From NCBI RefSeq assembly GCF_040720935.1, contig NZ_JBFDAE010000005.1, positions 1 to 64,000 on the forward strand: DNA of 64,000 nt, read 5' to 3'. The translations under genes were made by a program, and so were the position numbers. Positions within the stretch are counted from its first letter, which is position 1. Each line of letters opens with the position of its first letter. Positions 15,243-24,108 of the stretch are shown here, in pieces. This DNA is from Jejuia sp040720935 (GTDB lineage: Bacteria > Bacteroidota > Bacteroidia > Flavobacteriales > Flavobacteriaceae). The notes under the pieces were generated by a model. The model worked only from the letters and a program-made list of their open reading frames with translations, did no database searches and was not told the origin of the DNA.

Positions 15243-16976
15243 ATGGCAGTCAACAAAAACGCATTAATCCGCTACAAAACCATCGATAAATGTTTGCAAA
15301 ATAACTTTAGGCAATGGACACTCGATAATTTAATAGAAGCCGTTTCGGATGCGCTTTACGAATACGAAGGCAAAACTATAGATGTGAGTAAAAGAACGGT
15401 GCAGCTCGACATTCAAATGATGCGTAGTGATAAATTGGGATATAATGCTCCAATTGTGGTTTACGAGCGAAAGTTTTATAAATATGAAGACGAAAATTAC
15501 AGCATTACAAACAGCCCGATTTCCAATCAAGATTTAACTAAATTATCTGAAGCTGTTTCATTCTTAAAGCAGTTTCAAGGTTTTTCTCATTTTGAGGAAT
15601 TAGGCAGTATGGTGCAGAAATTAGAAGACCATGTGTACACTCAAAAAACACAGGAAAAATCATTGATAGATTTTGAAAAAAACGAGAACTTAAAAGGTTT
15701 AAAATTTTTGGATCCGTTATATCAATTCATTCTTAAAAAGGAAGCGATTGATATCACGTACCAATCCTTTAAAGCACGACAAGAAAGTACGTTTACATTT
15801 TATCCGTTTTTATTAAAAGAATTCAGAAATAGATGGTTTGTTATTGGTAAGCGACAGAAAAATGAAGGCATTATGAATTTAGCTTTAGACCGGATTATTT
15901 CCGTTGAAAAAAGTTCAAAACCCTCCTTGACAGATTCAAATTTTAATTCAGAAAATTTTTATAAAAATGCTATTGGCGTTTCTGTAAGTCCCAATTTAAA
16001 ACCCGAAAATGTATTGCTTTACATCAACCATAAACAAGCGCCTTATGTGTTAACCAAGCCATTTCATCACACACAAAAAGAAGTAAGTAGAGACCATTAT
16101 GGCGTAACCATTTCTTTGGAAGTTCAGCATAATTTCGAATTGGAAAAAGAAATATTGGGATTGGGAGAAGGCGTAAAAGTAATTGCTCCAGAACGTTTAA
16201 AACGAAATATAAAAGAACGTTTGTATGATGCCGTAGATGTTTATGAAACCGAAATTAACGATAAAAACTTGCGAACTATTTCAAAACGATTAGAATACAA
16301 AGGTTTCGGGATTCTAAATCATGTCTATACAAAACGAGACATCAGAAAACTCAAAGCCAAATTTGACACCTACATAAAGCAAAATCAAGAACAAGCTTTC
16401 GGGATGCGAGAAGTGCTTCAAAAACTACCCGAACTCAAAGCTATTCTATTCAATAAAAACTTTAAGAAGCTCATAAAATCAATAGATAAAAATGCCTTTT
16501 TAGCCAAGGCTATTTATTTTGATAAGTCGCCACAAGACAATTGGTACGTCACATGGCATCAAGATGTGCCCATAAATGTTCAAGAAAAAATAGAAGCAAG
16601 AGGCTTTACATCATGGACGAATAAAAAGGGCGTGATAAGTGTTTGTCCGCCAGAAGAAATTTCAAAAAATACCTTTTCCATGCGCATTCATTTAGACGAT
16701 ACCACCGAAAAAAATGGCGCACTAAAAGTTATTCCAGGATCGCACAACAAACGCTTAAATGATGAAGAAATTAAATTGATAACTACCAATTCCATTCCTT
16801 TTGTGAGTGAGGTTGCTTCAGGAGGGGTGCAGTTGATGAAGCCTTTACTGTTACATGCGTCATCAGTTTCTAAAGTTCAGAAACGACGACGCGTTTTGCA
16901 TTTGGAATTTTCGTCTATTGCATTACCAAATGGTCTAGAATACAAGGAAAAAGAAGCATTATTTAATAGAAGCTAA
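15243..16976 (+). CDS. WYL-domain regulator fused to a PhyH-type Fe(II)/2OG oxygenase
   Basis: 577 aa in one uninterrupted frame. Residues 1-90 form a winged-helix N-terminus (IDKCLQNNFRQWTLDNLIEAV... VSKRTVQLDIQMM). Residues 155-335 form WYL plus WCX domains (YPFLLKEFRNRWFVIGKR, LALDRI, EIL-GLGEGVKVIAPE). Residues 345-560 match phytanoyl-CoA dioxygenase-like enzymes: facial triad H439-x-D441 (TWHQDV) and H538 (LLLHAS), RIHLDDTTEKNGALKVIPGSH, and a 2-oxoglutarate-binding Arg near 548-550. WYL proteins sense ligands, often nucleic acid or nucleotides, in stress and defence loci. The oxygenase fusion is unusual; whether it makes or senses a modification is unknown. Confidence 0.82.
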   Translation: MAVNKNALIRYKTIDKCLQNNFRQWTLDNLIEAVSDALYEYEGKTIDVSKRTVQLDIQMMRSDKLGYNAPIVVYERKFYKYEDENYSITNSPISNQDLTKLSEAVSFLKQFQGFSHFEELGSMVQKLEDHVYTQKTQEKSLIDFEKNENLKGLKFLDPLYQFILKKEAIDITYQSFKARQESTFTFYPFLLKEFRNRWFVIGKRQKNEGIMNLALDRIISVEKSSKPSLTDSNFNSENFYKNAIGVSVSPNLKPENVLLYINHKQAPYVLTKPFHHTQKEVSRDHYGVTISLEVQHNFELEKEILGLGEGVKVIAPERLKRNIKERLYDAVDVYETEINDKNLRTISKRLEYKGFGILNHVYTKRDIRKLKAKFDTYIKQNQEQAFGMREVLQKLPELKAILFNKNFKKLIKSIDKNAFLAKAIYFDKSPQDNWYVTWHQDVPINVQEKIEARGFTSWTNKKGVISVCPPEEISKNTFSMRIHLDDTTEKNGALKVIPGSHNKRLNDEEIKLITTNSIPFVSEVASGGVQLMKPLLLHASSVSKVQKRRRVLHLEFSSIALPNGLEYKEKEALFNRS

Positions 16977-16981
16977 TAAAG

Positions 16982-17494
16982 TTAAACCGTTTGTTTGGTT
17001 TCTTTCTCTTGTCGCTTTTTCAAAATATTAGGAAAAATTAGTGGTGCCAAAGTTTTCACAGGTTCATATAAAATAGAATCCTCTAAATCTTGGTCACTTG
17101 CAAAAGGAATCGTATTATTCAAACTGCTAAAAACCATCAAAATAACACTTAAAATCAATCCTATTTTCAATGCCCCAAAAACACCACCAAGTAGTTTATT
17201 TAAAACGCCTAAAGCCGCAAAATCAGCCAGTTTTGTTAAAGCTTTTCCAGCGAGGGCAATGGCAAGAACAATCACTACAAAGGTAATGGCAAAGGCAACT
17301 ATGTTAATATATTTTTCGTCCCAAGATACTTTTTCCATCAAAAACTCGGCAGCAAAATTACTGAAATGAATAGCACCATAAACTCCTGCCACTAGAGCCA
17401 CAAGAGAAGCAACTTCCACAAAAAGCCCTTTCATAAACCCTCTAATGAGTCCAAACAAGAGAAGCGCACCTAAAATAATATCAATAACCGCCAT
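16982..17494 (-). CDS. CvpA-family membrane protein
   Basis: 170 aa with four hydrophobic segments (about 4-22, 28-45, 62-85, 102-122). The CvpA signature MAVIDIILGALLLFGLIRGFMKG is at the N-terminus, and the conserved helix FVEVASLVALVAGVYGAIHF follows. The family is linked to colicin V production in E. coli and to envelope stress in other species. It converges on the WYL-PhyH gene with 5 bp between them. Confidence 0.85.
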   Translation of the reverse strand: MAVIDIILGALLLFGLIRGFMKGLFVEVASLVALVAGVYGAIHFSNFAAEFLMEKVSWDEKYINIVAFAITFVVIVLAIALAGKALTKLADFAALGVLNKLLGGVFGALKIGLILSVILMVFSSLNNTIPFASDQDLEDSILYEPVKTLAPLIFPNILKKRQEKETKQTV

Positions 17495-17609
17495 AAATAT
17501 CTTTTTTGTAAATATAGAATAAAATCTTTCTTTTTATCTTGTAATGATATGAAGTAAAACGTAGGTTCACTAACTTTGAACTTTCAATTTTAAACTTATA
17601 ACTTAAAAA

Positions 17610-17966
17610 GTGTCTAGAGACGAAAAATTAAAGGAACGTTGGGAATTGGTAGTCGAAAAACTATCCAATCAATTTGCAGATGGAGATATCTTAGATCTCG
17701 ATGCGATAATTTATCTCATTGGTTTTCAGGAGCTTGGGCAGTTAGAAAGAAGCTTTAAAAAAGACCAAAAATTAGATTTAATGCACATTGCAATTTGCAA
17801 ATTGCTTACGCCTTATGGCTATTACGAACTCGATTTTGTGGATGATGAAGGCTGGCCACATTATAAAACCCTAGAAACCTTACCGCATTTAAAAGCTGGG
17901 GAGCAGTCCGTTTTAATGAAGGAAGCCATTGTGAATTATTTTTTAGAAACTGAATATATTAATTAG
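17610..17966 (+). CDS. Conserved flavobacterial protein of unknown function
   Basis: 118 aa, GTG start (no ATG upstream in frame). Acidic and helical: RDEKLKERWELVVEKLSNQF, DLDAIIYLIGFQELGQ, MHIAICKLLTPYGYYELDFVDDEGWPHYKTLETLP. The ending is a short helix. No membrane segment or signal. I recognise it only as a small conserved protein seen near pheS in relatives; no function can be assigned. Confidence 0.7.
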   Translation: MSRDEKLKERWELVVEKLSNQFADGDILDLDAIIYLIGFQELGQLERSFKKDQKLDLMHIAICKLLTPYGYYELDFVDDEGWPHYKTLETLPHLKAGEQSVLMKEAIVNYFLETEYIN

Positions 17967-18296
17967 GGCGTTTCTTTTTGCTCATACCTACAAGGTTTTA
18001 GATACCAAAACAAGTTTGGTACTGCGCCTTGCAGGATCACAAAAAGTCGGGCTTTACTCATTGGTTTCTATTGCAAATTAATGAATTCGTGAATATAAAT
18101 ATTTCACTTACTCTCCCGATTATCATCGGGATCAAACATGCCGTTCAATCTCTAACGCAGCCCATCCTCAGTGTCATTGCGAATCACACTTTTTTGTGTG
18201 ATACGGCAATCTTATACTTTTTAGAGATTACTTCGTCGGTTCCTCCTCGTAATGATGATAAATTGATTAAATTTGCCATCATTTTGAATATGCGTC
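17967..18296. repeat. Gene-free interval with two dispersed repeats
   Basis: Holds CCCGAT-TATC-ATCGGG (18115-18130) and, at about 18170-18258, an imperfect inverted repeat whose ends read GTCATTGCGA and TCGTAATGAT, with ACACTTTTTTGTGT inside and TTCGTCGGTTCCTCCTCG near the right end. Sequences of this second type ('GTCATTGCGA...GAAGCAATC') are frequent in Bacteroidota intergenic DNA. A 92-codon frame across it is not protein-like. Confidence 0.65.
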
Positions 18297-19316
18297 ATGA
18301 TAGATAAAATACAAGAATTAATAGCCGAAGCCGAAGCTTTTAAAGCCCAAACCAAAGAGGAGGTAGAAGCATTCAGAATAAAATATTTGGGTTCTAAGGG
18401 GCTTCTAAGGGAGTTCTATGGTGAATTGAAAAATGTTGCAAATGATCAGAAAAAAGAATTTGGACAAGTTATCAATAAGTTAAAGAATACAGCTGAGGAC
18501 AAAGTAAACGCTTTAAAAGAAGAGCTTGAAAGCAAGGAAGAAGTAAAAGGTGTTTATGGCGATTTATCACGTCCCGGACAGCCTATTGAAATTGGTGCAC
18601 GACATCCAATTTCAATCGTTAAAAACCAAATTATTGATATTTTTTCGCGTATAGGTTTTAACGTAAGTGAAGGTCCGGAAATTGAGGATGATTGGCACAA
18701 CTTTACGGCATTAAACTTACCAGAATACCATCCCGCTCGCGATATGCAGGATACGTTTTTTATTCAAACCAATCCAGATATTTTATTGCGTACGCATACC
18801 AGTTCGGTGCAAGTGCGTTACATGGAAAATAATAAGCCGCCTATTCGAACTATTTCCCCGGGTCGTGTGTATAGAAACGAAGCTATTTCGGCACGTTCTC
18901 ATTGTTTTTTCCATCAAGTAGAAGGTTTGTACATTGATAAAGATGTGAGTTTTGCAGATTTAAAACAAACGTTACAACATTTTACAACTGAAATGTTTGG
19001 GAAAGCAAAGATTCGTTTACGTCCGTCGTATTTTCCATTTACAGAGCCAAGTGCTGAGGTAGATGTGTACTGGGGTTTAGAAACAGAAACCGATTATAAA
19101 ATCACAAAGGGCACAGGCTGGTTAGAAATTGGTGGCTGTGGTATGGTAGATCCTAACGTTTTAGAAAATTGCAACATAGACCCTGCTGCATATTCGGGGT
19201 TTGCATTTGGTGTTGGTATAGACCGTATTGCGATGTTGTTGCATCAAATAAGTGATATTAGATTGTTGAGTGAAAACGATGTGCGTTTTTTAGAGCAGTT
19301 TAAATCTTCGCTTTAA
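18297..19316 (+). CDS. pheS: Phenylalanine-tRNA ligase alpha subunit
   Basis: 339 aa, full length. N-terminal coiled coil (about 1-90), then the class II core: GARHPISIVKNQIIDIF, the substrate loop PEYHPARDMQDTFF near 146, motif 2 RTISPGRVYRNEAISARSHCFFHQVEG, and motif 3 GFAFGVGIDRIAMLLHQISDIR. The enzyme is an alpha2-beta2 tetramer that charges tRNA-Phe; pheT is not in the window, as is usual for this phylum. Confidence 0.97.
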   Translation: MIDKIQELIAEAEAFKAQTKEEVEAFRIKYLGSKGLLREFYGELKNVANDQKKEFGQVINKLKNTAEDKVNALKEELESKEEVKGVYGDLSRPGQPIEIGARHPISIVKNQIIDIFSRIGFNVSEGPEIEDDWHNFTALNLPEYHPARDMQDTFFIQTNPDILLRTHTSSVQVRYMENNKPPIRTISPGRVYRNEAISARSHCFFHQVEGLYIDKDVSFADLKQTLQHFTTEMFGKAKIRLRPSYFPFTEPSAEVDVYWGLETETDYKITKGTGWLEIGGCGMVDPNVLENCNIDPAAYSGFAFGVGIDRIAMLLHQISDIRLLSENDVRFLEQFKSSL

Positions 19317-19324
19317 AAACATTT

Positions 19325-20053
19325 TCATTCATACTTTAAATCAGTAAACAATTTCTCTTTAAAATCTTGTTTTACAATGACGTTTTTTGGTCCAAAAACA
19401 CTTCTATCAAAAGATAAAAGGATGTTTCCAGATTTTTGGTAATTATCCCAGAGCATAGTAAATTTTGGGTCTTCATCATTAAAACTTTTAAAAAATGACC
19501 ATTGTTTGATAAGTTTGTCTGTTTGATCTACATAAACATAATATTTGTTTTCTGGAGTTACACCAACAGCGTTAAACGTGAGTTGCAACACATCTGCTGA
19601 ATTTCCGTTTGGTAATTTTTCGGTTTTCACATAAGTTAAATTTACTCCTGGGTCTTGTAATTTCCAAGGCATTACCAACCAATAGGAATCGTTGATCCAC
19701 CAATTTTTTCCTTGGTTCAGGAGTTTTTCAGTTTCAGAATCGTCTTCAACTAAAGTGTTGCCTTTAAAAGCTTTACCTGTAAGCGAATTAATGTTTACTA
19801 AAATAGTAAGCGAATCTGTTGGACTTTCAATTCTTACATCTCCTGTCCATTTATCCCAAAATAATTTTCGTTTCCCGAAATCCCATTTTATGAATTTTGT
19901 GTTGTTATAATTGTCGAGTCCACCCATGGCATTTACAACTTCTTCAGCAATGGCAATGGCTTTTTCATCTGAATTTTGTGAGGTTACTTTTGAAGTATTT
20001 AAACTAAAAAAGAAAAATAAGACTAGAATTTTTATGGTTATAATCGTTTTCAT
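19325..20053 (-). CDS. Secreted protein of unknown function
   Basis: 242 aa. Signal peptide at 1-25 (ends KVTSQ). The rest is beta-rich with many aromatic residues (FIKWDFGKRKLFWDKWTGDVRIE, NWWINDSYWLVMPWKLQDPG, YYVYVDQTDKLIKQWSFF), resembling the outer-membrane lipoprotein-sorting/LolA-like beta sheet, but without a lipobox. Converges on pheS with 8 bp between stops. Confidence 0.7.
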   Translation of the reverse strand: MKTIITIKILVLFFFFSLNTSKVTSQNSDEKAIAIAEEVVNAMGGLDNYNNTKFIKWDFGKRKLFWDKWTGDVRIESPTDSLTILVNINSLTGKAFKGNTLVEDDSETEKLLNQGKNWWINDSYWLVMPWKLQDPGVNLTYVKTEKLPNGNSADVLQLTFNAVGVTPENKYYVYVDQTDKLIKQWSFFKSFNDEDPKFTMLWDNYQKSGNILLSFDRSVFGPKNVIVKQDFKEKLFTDLKYE

Positions 20054-20104
20054 AATACCAAATTGTTGTTTGCTGAAAATTACATAAAACTTTATGAAAT
20101 AGGT

Positions 20105-20112
20105 TATTTTTG
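20105..20112 (+). promoter_or_regulatory. Bacteroidota -7 box (TATTTTTG)
   Basis: Exact TAnnTTTG match 22 bp before the GTG start of the next gene, implying a very short leader. Confidence 0.55.
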
Positions 20113-20133
20113 CAATTCAAAATTAAATAGGAA

Positions 20134-20529
20134 GTGAAAAAAGATATCCAAATCCCGAAAGTTGAAGGTGTTTACATGGCTGTTGTAAACGAGTACAACG
20201 ACATCTATAAAACGCAGGATTGGAACGTCTATCTAATTAATGACAAGGATACTGATTTGGATATGGTAATTATAGTTTCAGAAGGGTATTCCGAAACTAA
20301 AAAGACGGCGACTTTTAGAAAGAAAATAGATAAATTGCCTAAAAAGAGTTTCGCCAAAATTGAATTGATGCAAGAGGATTTATTTGTCTTAAATAATGCT
20401 TTTAAAGTGTCTTTTTTTGATGGGAATACTTTGCTTGATAAAACGTATTTGTTTAGAAAGAATACTATTAATTTGAAAGCTTTACAGTCATTGCCTTTGA
20501 TGGATGCAAAAGGGGTTTTGGTTAGATAG
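20134..20529 (+). CDS. Conserved flavobacterial protein of unknown function
   Basis: 131 aa, GTG start placed by the -7 box just upstream and by the absence of an ATG. The protein is soluble, rich in Lys and Asp (VYMAVVNEYNDIYKTQDWNVYLINDKDTDLDMVIIVSEGY) and ends LMDAKGVLVR. No domain recognised. After it, at about 20638-20664, the sequence CTCCTCCCATGGAGGAG forms a small hairpin of a dispersed type. Confidence 0.7.
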   Translation: MKKDIQIPKVEGVYMAVVNEYNDIYKTQDWNVYLINDKDTDLDMVIIVSEGYSETKKTATFRKKIDKLPKKSFAKIELMQEDLFVLNNAFKVSFFDGNTLLDKTYLFRKNTINLKALQSLPLMDAKGVLVR

Positions 20530-20672
20530 TTTAAGGCTTTGGTTTAAAGTTTTATATGTTTTAAAGTGTCTTCGATAAGTTGTATTAGAAAGAATGAAAA
20601 TTATCTTCAATAGGTTTTAAATACAGACTAAGCTAGTTCTCCTCCCATGGAGGAGTTAGAGGAGGCTTCTTT

Positions 20673-21674
20673 CTAATCCAACTTTTCGGTTAATCGTTTA
20701 AACACTTTTTTAGGGTTTTTATTCTCATAAAGTACCTCGTAAACTGCATCTATTATTGGGGTGTCTGCCTTTTTTTTATTTTTGTTATTCATTAAAAAAG
20801 CGCTTTTTGTGGCATAGTAACCTTCAGCAACCATACTCATTTCCATTTGTGCAGATTTTACGGTGTAGCCTTTACCAATCATGTTTCCAAACATGCGGTT
20901 TCTAGAAAAGGTAGAATATCCCGTAACCAATAAATCGCCCAAATATGCCGAATGATTGATGTTACGTTTCATTTTATGCACTTTTTTGATATAGCGTTTC
21001 ATTTCTCGAATAGCATTGCTCATTAAAATACTTTGGAAATTATCACCATAGCCCAAACCATGAGCAATACCAGCGGCAATAGCATAAATATTTTTAAGCA
21101 TTACGCCATATTCTACGCCAATAACATCGTCGCTTATTTTGGTTTTTATGTAATCGCTGGATAAACTATCGGCAAGATTCTGTGCCTTTGTTGCATCCCA
21201 ACAAGAAATAGTAAGGTATGACAAACGCTCTAAAGCCACTTCTTCAGCATGGCAAGGGCCTGCGATAACGGCAATACTTTCAAATGGTACTTTGTAATGT
21301 TTGTTAAAGTGTTCGCCAACCAATAATCCGGTTTCAGGAACAATCCCTTTTACTGCTGAAACTATTGTTTTTCCAGAAATAGCAACAGTCAGTTTTTCTA
21401 ATTCACTATGCATAAAAGCCGATGGAATTACAAAAATGAGGACATCTGCCCAAGTAGCAATTTCGTTGATATCGTTGCTTAGCTTTAATTGCTCTAAATG
21501 AAATTCAACCGAACTTAAATAATTAGGATTGTGCTGTTCTTTCAGTAAATGCTCTTTGGTATAAACACTACGCATATACCAACCCACTTCGTCTAAATTT
21601 TCGCAAAGCATTTTCACAATTGCCGTTGCCCAACTTCCAGCGCCAAAAACCGCATAATTTAAAGGTTCATTCAT
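20673..21674 (-). CDS. gpsA: NAD(P)H-dependent glycerol-3-phosphate dehydrogenase
   Basis: 333 aa. Rossmann start YAVFGAGSWATAIVKML at residues 7-23, then VIPSAF, TIVSAVKGIVPETG, AGPCHAEEVALE, and the catalytic region GVEYGVMLKNIYAIAAGIAHGLGYGDNFQS with the conserved Lys. It reduces dihydroxyacetone phosphate to sn-glycerol-3-phosphate for phospholipid synthesis. Length and motifs are normal. Confidence 0.95.
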   Translation of the reverse strand: MNEPLNYAVFGAGSWATAIVKMLCENLDEVGWYMRSVYTKEHLLKEQHNPNYLSSVEFHLEQLKLSNDINEIATWADVLIFVIPSAFMHSELEKLTVAISGKTIVSAVKGIVPETGLLVGEHFNKHYKVPFESIAVIAGPCHAEEVALERLSYLTISCWDATKAQNLADSLSSDYIKTKISDDVIGVEYGVMLKNIYAIAAGIAHGLGYGDNFQSILMSNAIREMKRYIKKVHKMKRNINHSAYLGDLLVTGYSTFSRNRMFGNMIGKGYTVKSAQMEMSMVAEGYYATKSAFLMNNKNKKKADTPIIDAVYEVLYENKNPKKVFKRLTEKLD

Positions 21675-21805
21675 ATAAAAAGAAAAATCTGTTTGTATTT
21701 CAAAAGTACGTAAAATATAGAAGAATTGAGAATTGAATGGCTTTGATTAATTTTTTTGGCACGCGTTTTGAAACTCTATAAACAGAAACCCTAAAACAAA
21801 TTATT

Positions 21806-22750
21806 ATGAAAACTATAAAAATACTTTTAAGTGCTGTGCTGGCATCAACACTTTTAACATCTTGTTATACCGAAGTTGTTGTGGACGAATTTAATGATGT
21901 ACCGCCAATTACAGCAAATCAACTATTACATGCTTACGACTTGTGGTATGTTGATATTAATGCTACCCAGGGTTTTGGCGAAACACCATTTTTGCAAAAA
22001 GCATTTACCATTTCGTTCATTAACGGTGTGTTGTACGCCAATAATAATTTGGTGGGTATAGGAAACAGCGGAAATGGTTATGGAATTGATGTGGCAGAAT
22101 ATGATGCTTACGATATGATTTTGGACGTAAACCATGATCTTGACGGGTTTCAAACTTTTGATGTTTTTGAAGTAGATTATAATACCATTGAATTATATAA
22201 TCCAAATAATGATACGTCTTATTTTTTAGAAGGCTATCAACGCAATAATTTCGATTACGATTTCGTGTTCTATGATAACATTCATTATTTCTTACAAGAA
22301 TATGATGCTTGGGAAAAAACATATACTAGTGAGTTTGGTGTTTTAAATGAATTTGATAACGAAAATTATTTACAGTTTTTAGCTGGTGGTAACGATTCTG
22401 AATTTAGATCTTCACAAGATAATAATGGTTTGAATTATAACAATTTACAATGGGACTATACAGGAATTTATGGTGTAGGGAATATTGCTGGAAATGACCT
22501 TTTAAAAACTTTAACATTAGATTATGATTCGTTGGACAATGAATATTTTGAATTGAGCGTTATAAATGACGGAAAGATAGAGTTGTATCATCCAACTTCT
22601 GAAACGGTTTATGAATTTGAAGGAAGAGGTTATATACAATACTTGAAATCTGGTAACGACAAAGGAAAGTTGCATACTAAAAAAGATAAAAAACGTAAGT
22701 TTAAAAAAGATAGAGTAGAGAACCCTAGAGAAAACACAAGGGTTAAATAA
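21806..22750 (+). CDS. Lipoprotein of unknown function
   Basis: 314 aa with a lipoprotein signal (LASTLLTSC). Rich in Asn, Asp and Tyr with beta-strand repeats: two internal modules share 'WYVDIN...IS FINGVLYANNNLVGIGNSG' and 'WDYTGIYGVGNIAG...LSVINDGKIELYH' layouts. A very basic C-terminus (KKDKKRKFKKDRVENPRENTRVK) is odd for a surface lipoprotein. Relatives are sometimes labelled nicotinic acid mononucleotide adenyltransferase, which nothing here supports. Confidence 0.7.
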   Translation: MKTIKILLSAVLASTLLTSCYTEVVVDEFNDVPPITANQLLHAYDLWYVDINATQGFGETPFLQKAFTISFINGVLYANNNLVGIGNSGNGYGIDVAEYDAYDMILDVNHDLDGFQTFDVFEVDYNTIELYNPNNDTSYFLEGYQRNNFDYDFVFYDNIHYFLQEYDAWEKTYTSEFGVLNEFDNENYLQFLAGGNDSEFRSSQDNNGLNYNNLQWDYTGIYGVGNIAGNDLLKTLTLDYDSLDNEYFELSVINDGKIELYHPTSETVYEFEGRGYIQYLKSGNDKGKLHTKKDKKRKFKKDRVENPRENTRVK

Positions 22751-22776
22751 AAATTTTGGTTGGTTATTTAGTTTAG

Positions 22777-22818
22777 AAACCGTTTAAAGCTTTTGGCTTT
22801 AGGCGGTTTCTTTTTTGT
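22777..22818 (+). terminator. Rho-independent terminator
   Basis: AAACCG...GCTTTTGGC...CGGTTT hairpin followed by CTTTTTTG, 27 bp after the lipoprotein gene. Confidence 0.75.
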
Positions 22819-22921
22819 TTAATAATTAAAGTGACTATTCTATAACTAATGTGTCTAAAAATTGTGTAGTTTTATGGTTGCACATTAAACAAATTATTAA
22901 CCCTCAAAAAATAAATTAAAA

Positions 22922-23407
22922 ATGGGATTATTTTCGTTCATTAAAAACGCAGGAGCAAAGGTATTTGGTATTGGAAAAACAGATAAAGAAGAAGCTGCCG
23001 AAGCTGCGGCAAAAGAGCTTAAACTAGAGCAATTAGCTGGTCAGAAATTAGAAGAAACAATTAACGACTTACAATTACAGGTTGAAGGTCTAAACGTATT
23101 TATAGATGATGAAACAGCAACAATTACTGGTGCTGCTTACGATCAAGCTACAAAAGAAAAAGTAGTATTACTAGTTGGAAATTCCAACGGCATTGCAATT
23201 GTTGATGATCAGATGACGGTTGAAAACGTTGAACCAGAAGCACAGTTTCATACAGTTGCAAGTGGTGATACTTTAGGTAAAATTGCTAAAACATACTATG
23301 GTAACGCCATGAAATATCCAGTAATATTTGAAGCAAACAAGCCAATGCTTACCGATCCTGATAAAATTTATCCAGGACAAGTATTGCGTATCCCTGCCTT
23401 AGACTAA
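22922..23407 (+). CDS. BON- and LysM-domain protein, Kbp/YgaU-like
   Basis: 161 aa. BON domain at about 33-100 (KLEETINDLQLQVEGLNVFIDDETATITGAAYDQATKEKVVLLVGNSNGI) and a LysM domain at 110-159 (FHTVASGDTLGKIAKTYYGNAMKYPVIFEANKPML... YPGQVLRIP). No signal peptide, as in E. coli Kbp, a cytoplasmic potassium-binding protein. Full length. Terminator follows at 23437. Confidence 0.88.
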   Translation: MGLFSFIKNAGAKVFGIGKTDKEEAAEAAAKELKLEQLAGQKLEETINDLQLQVEGLNVFIDDETATITGAAYDQATKEKVVLLVGNSNGIAIVDDQMTVENVEPEAQFHTVASGDTLGKIAKTYYGNAMKYPVIFEANKPMLTDPDKIYPGQVLRIPALD

Positions 23408-23703
23408 ACATACCTACAATATTTATGTTTGTAAAAAACCCAACTTGCGAGAGTTGGGTTTTTTGGTAACGTGAAAACAACACCAATTACAGATGCTTTC
23501 TTAATTTTACCTCTTTCCTGTTTATCTTTTGCCCATTCTAAAGCTCTATCGTAATTATTTTCCCAAATGTAAAATCCGTGACCTAACCAATCAAATGGTT
23601 TTTCGCTGATTTTTACATTATTTGGTTTTGTGAGAAGTTGATCCCTTGCAGATTCATCGCATCCGTGAAATCCGATTAAAATGTTAGACCTAGAACTATA
23701 CAT
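23404..23703 (-). pseudogene. Truncated toxin-like protein, possibly ADP-ribosyltransferase fold
   Basis: 99 aa. Starts SSRSNILIGFHGCDESARDQLL, then KPFDWLGHGFYIWENNYDRALEWAKDKQ and IKKASVIGVVF, a pattern I know from 160-190-aa proteins of Bacteroidota with a DUF3990-like FHG...GHGxYxxEN layout that may be an ART fold. After GVVF the frame reads through the LysM terminator, so the C-terminal half is lost. It lies 4 bp after a small partner gene on the same strand. Likely a broken toxin. Confidence 0.6.
23437..23466 (+). terminator. Terminator of the LysM gene
   Basis: AACCCAACT-TGCG-AGAGTTGGGTT hairpin and TTTTTT on the plus strand. It lies inside the end of the minus-strand 99-aa frame, which shows that this frame has run into foreign sequence. 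Confidence 0.85.
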
Positions 23704-23707
23704 TTAT

Positions 23708-23881
23708 TTATTCAGCAACAGAAAGTACTCGTTCTAAATTAGGAAAAGACTTGGTTATTTTTCCTTTTTTAGTAATAATACCTGCTGAACTTAAAGATGC
23801 AATAGCAGATTCCTTAGAAGTTTCTTCTTTTTTTAATTTTCTAGCTAATGCAAGAAGTAATGCTGTTTGTTCATTTTTCAT
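23708..23881 (-). CDS. Small partner protein (possible antitoxin)
   Basis: 57 aa from ATG at 23881; a longer TTG start adds only 7 unlikely residues. Helical with a Lys/Glu-rich middle: TALLLALARKLKKEETSKESAIASLSSAGIITKKGKITKSFPNLERVLS. Its stop is 4 bp before the truncated toxin-like gene, a typical two-gene arrangement. I recognise the pattern as a common small protein beside FHG-type genes, but function is inferred. Confidence 0.55.
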   Translation of the reverse strand: MKNEQTALLLALARKLKKEETSKESAIASLSSAGIITKKGKITKSFPNLERVLSVAE

Positions 23882-24108
23882 AAAGAAGGAATTGTAATTC
23901 AAATGTATAGTGATTATTCTATTTAAGAATATGGCTTTCTGTGCATATGAACAACTTTACAGGTACAAAGTTATTTCAATATTTTATACTCAAATTAGAT
24001 GAATGCGTTTAATGTTTCTAAACTTAGAAAAAGTAGAAATATAAAACCTTCAATTAGATATGTAAATTCATTAAAATTTTTAAGTTTTCTTTCCTAGAAA
24101 AGTACAAG

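Noticed and set aside
15243..16976. Two separate genes (WYL and PhyH) misread as one
   Set aside because: There is no stop or internal start with a plausible ribosome binding site near the domain border around residue 340; both domains are in one open frame.
18029..18307. 92-aa frame before pheS
   Set aside because: It spans dispersed repeats and overlaps the start of pheS; the sequence is not protein-like.
22020..22322. Antisense frames in the 314-aa lipoprotein gene
   Set aside because: His/Tyr/Asn-rich shadow frames with no start signals; the plus-strand gene has a signal peptide and terminator.
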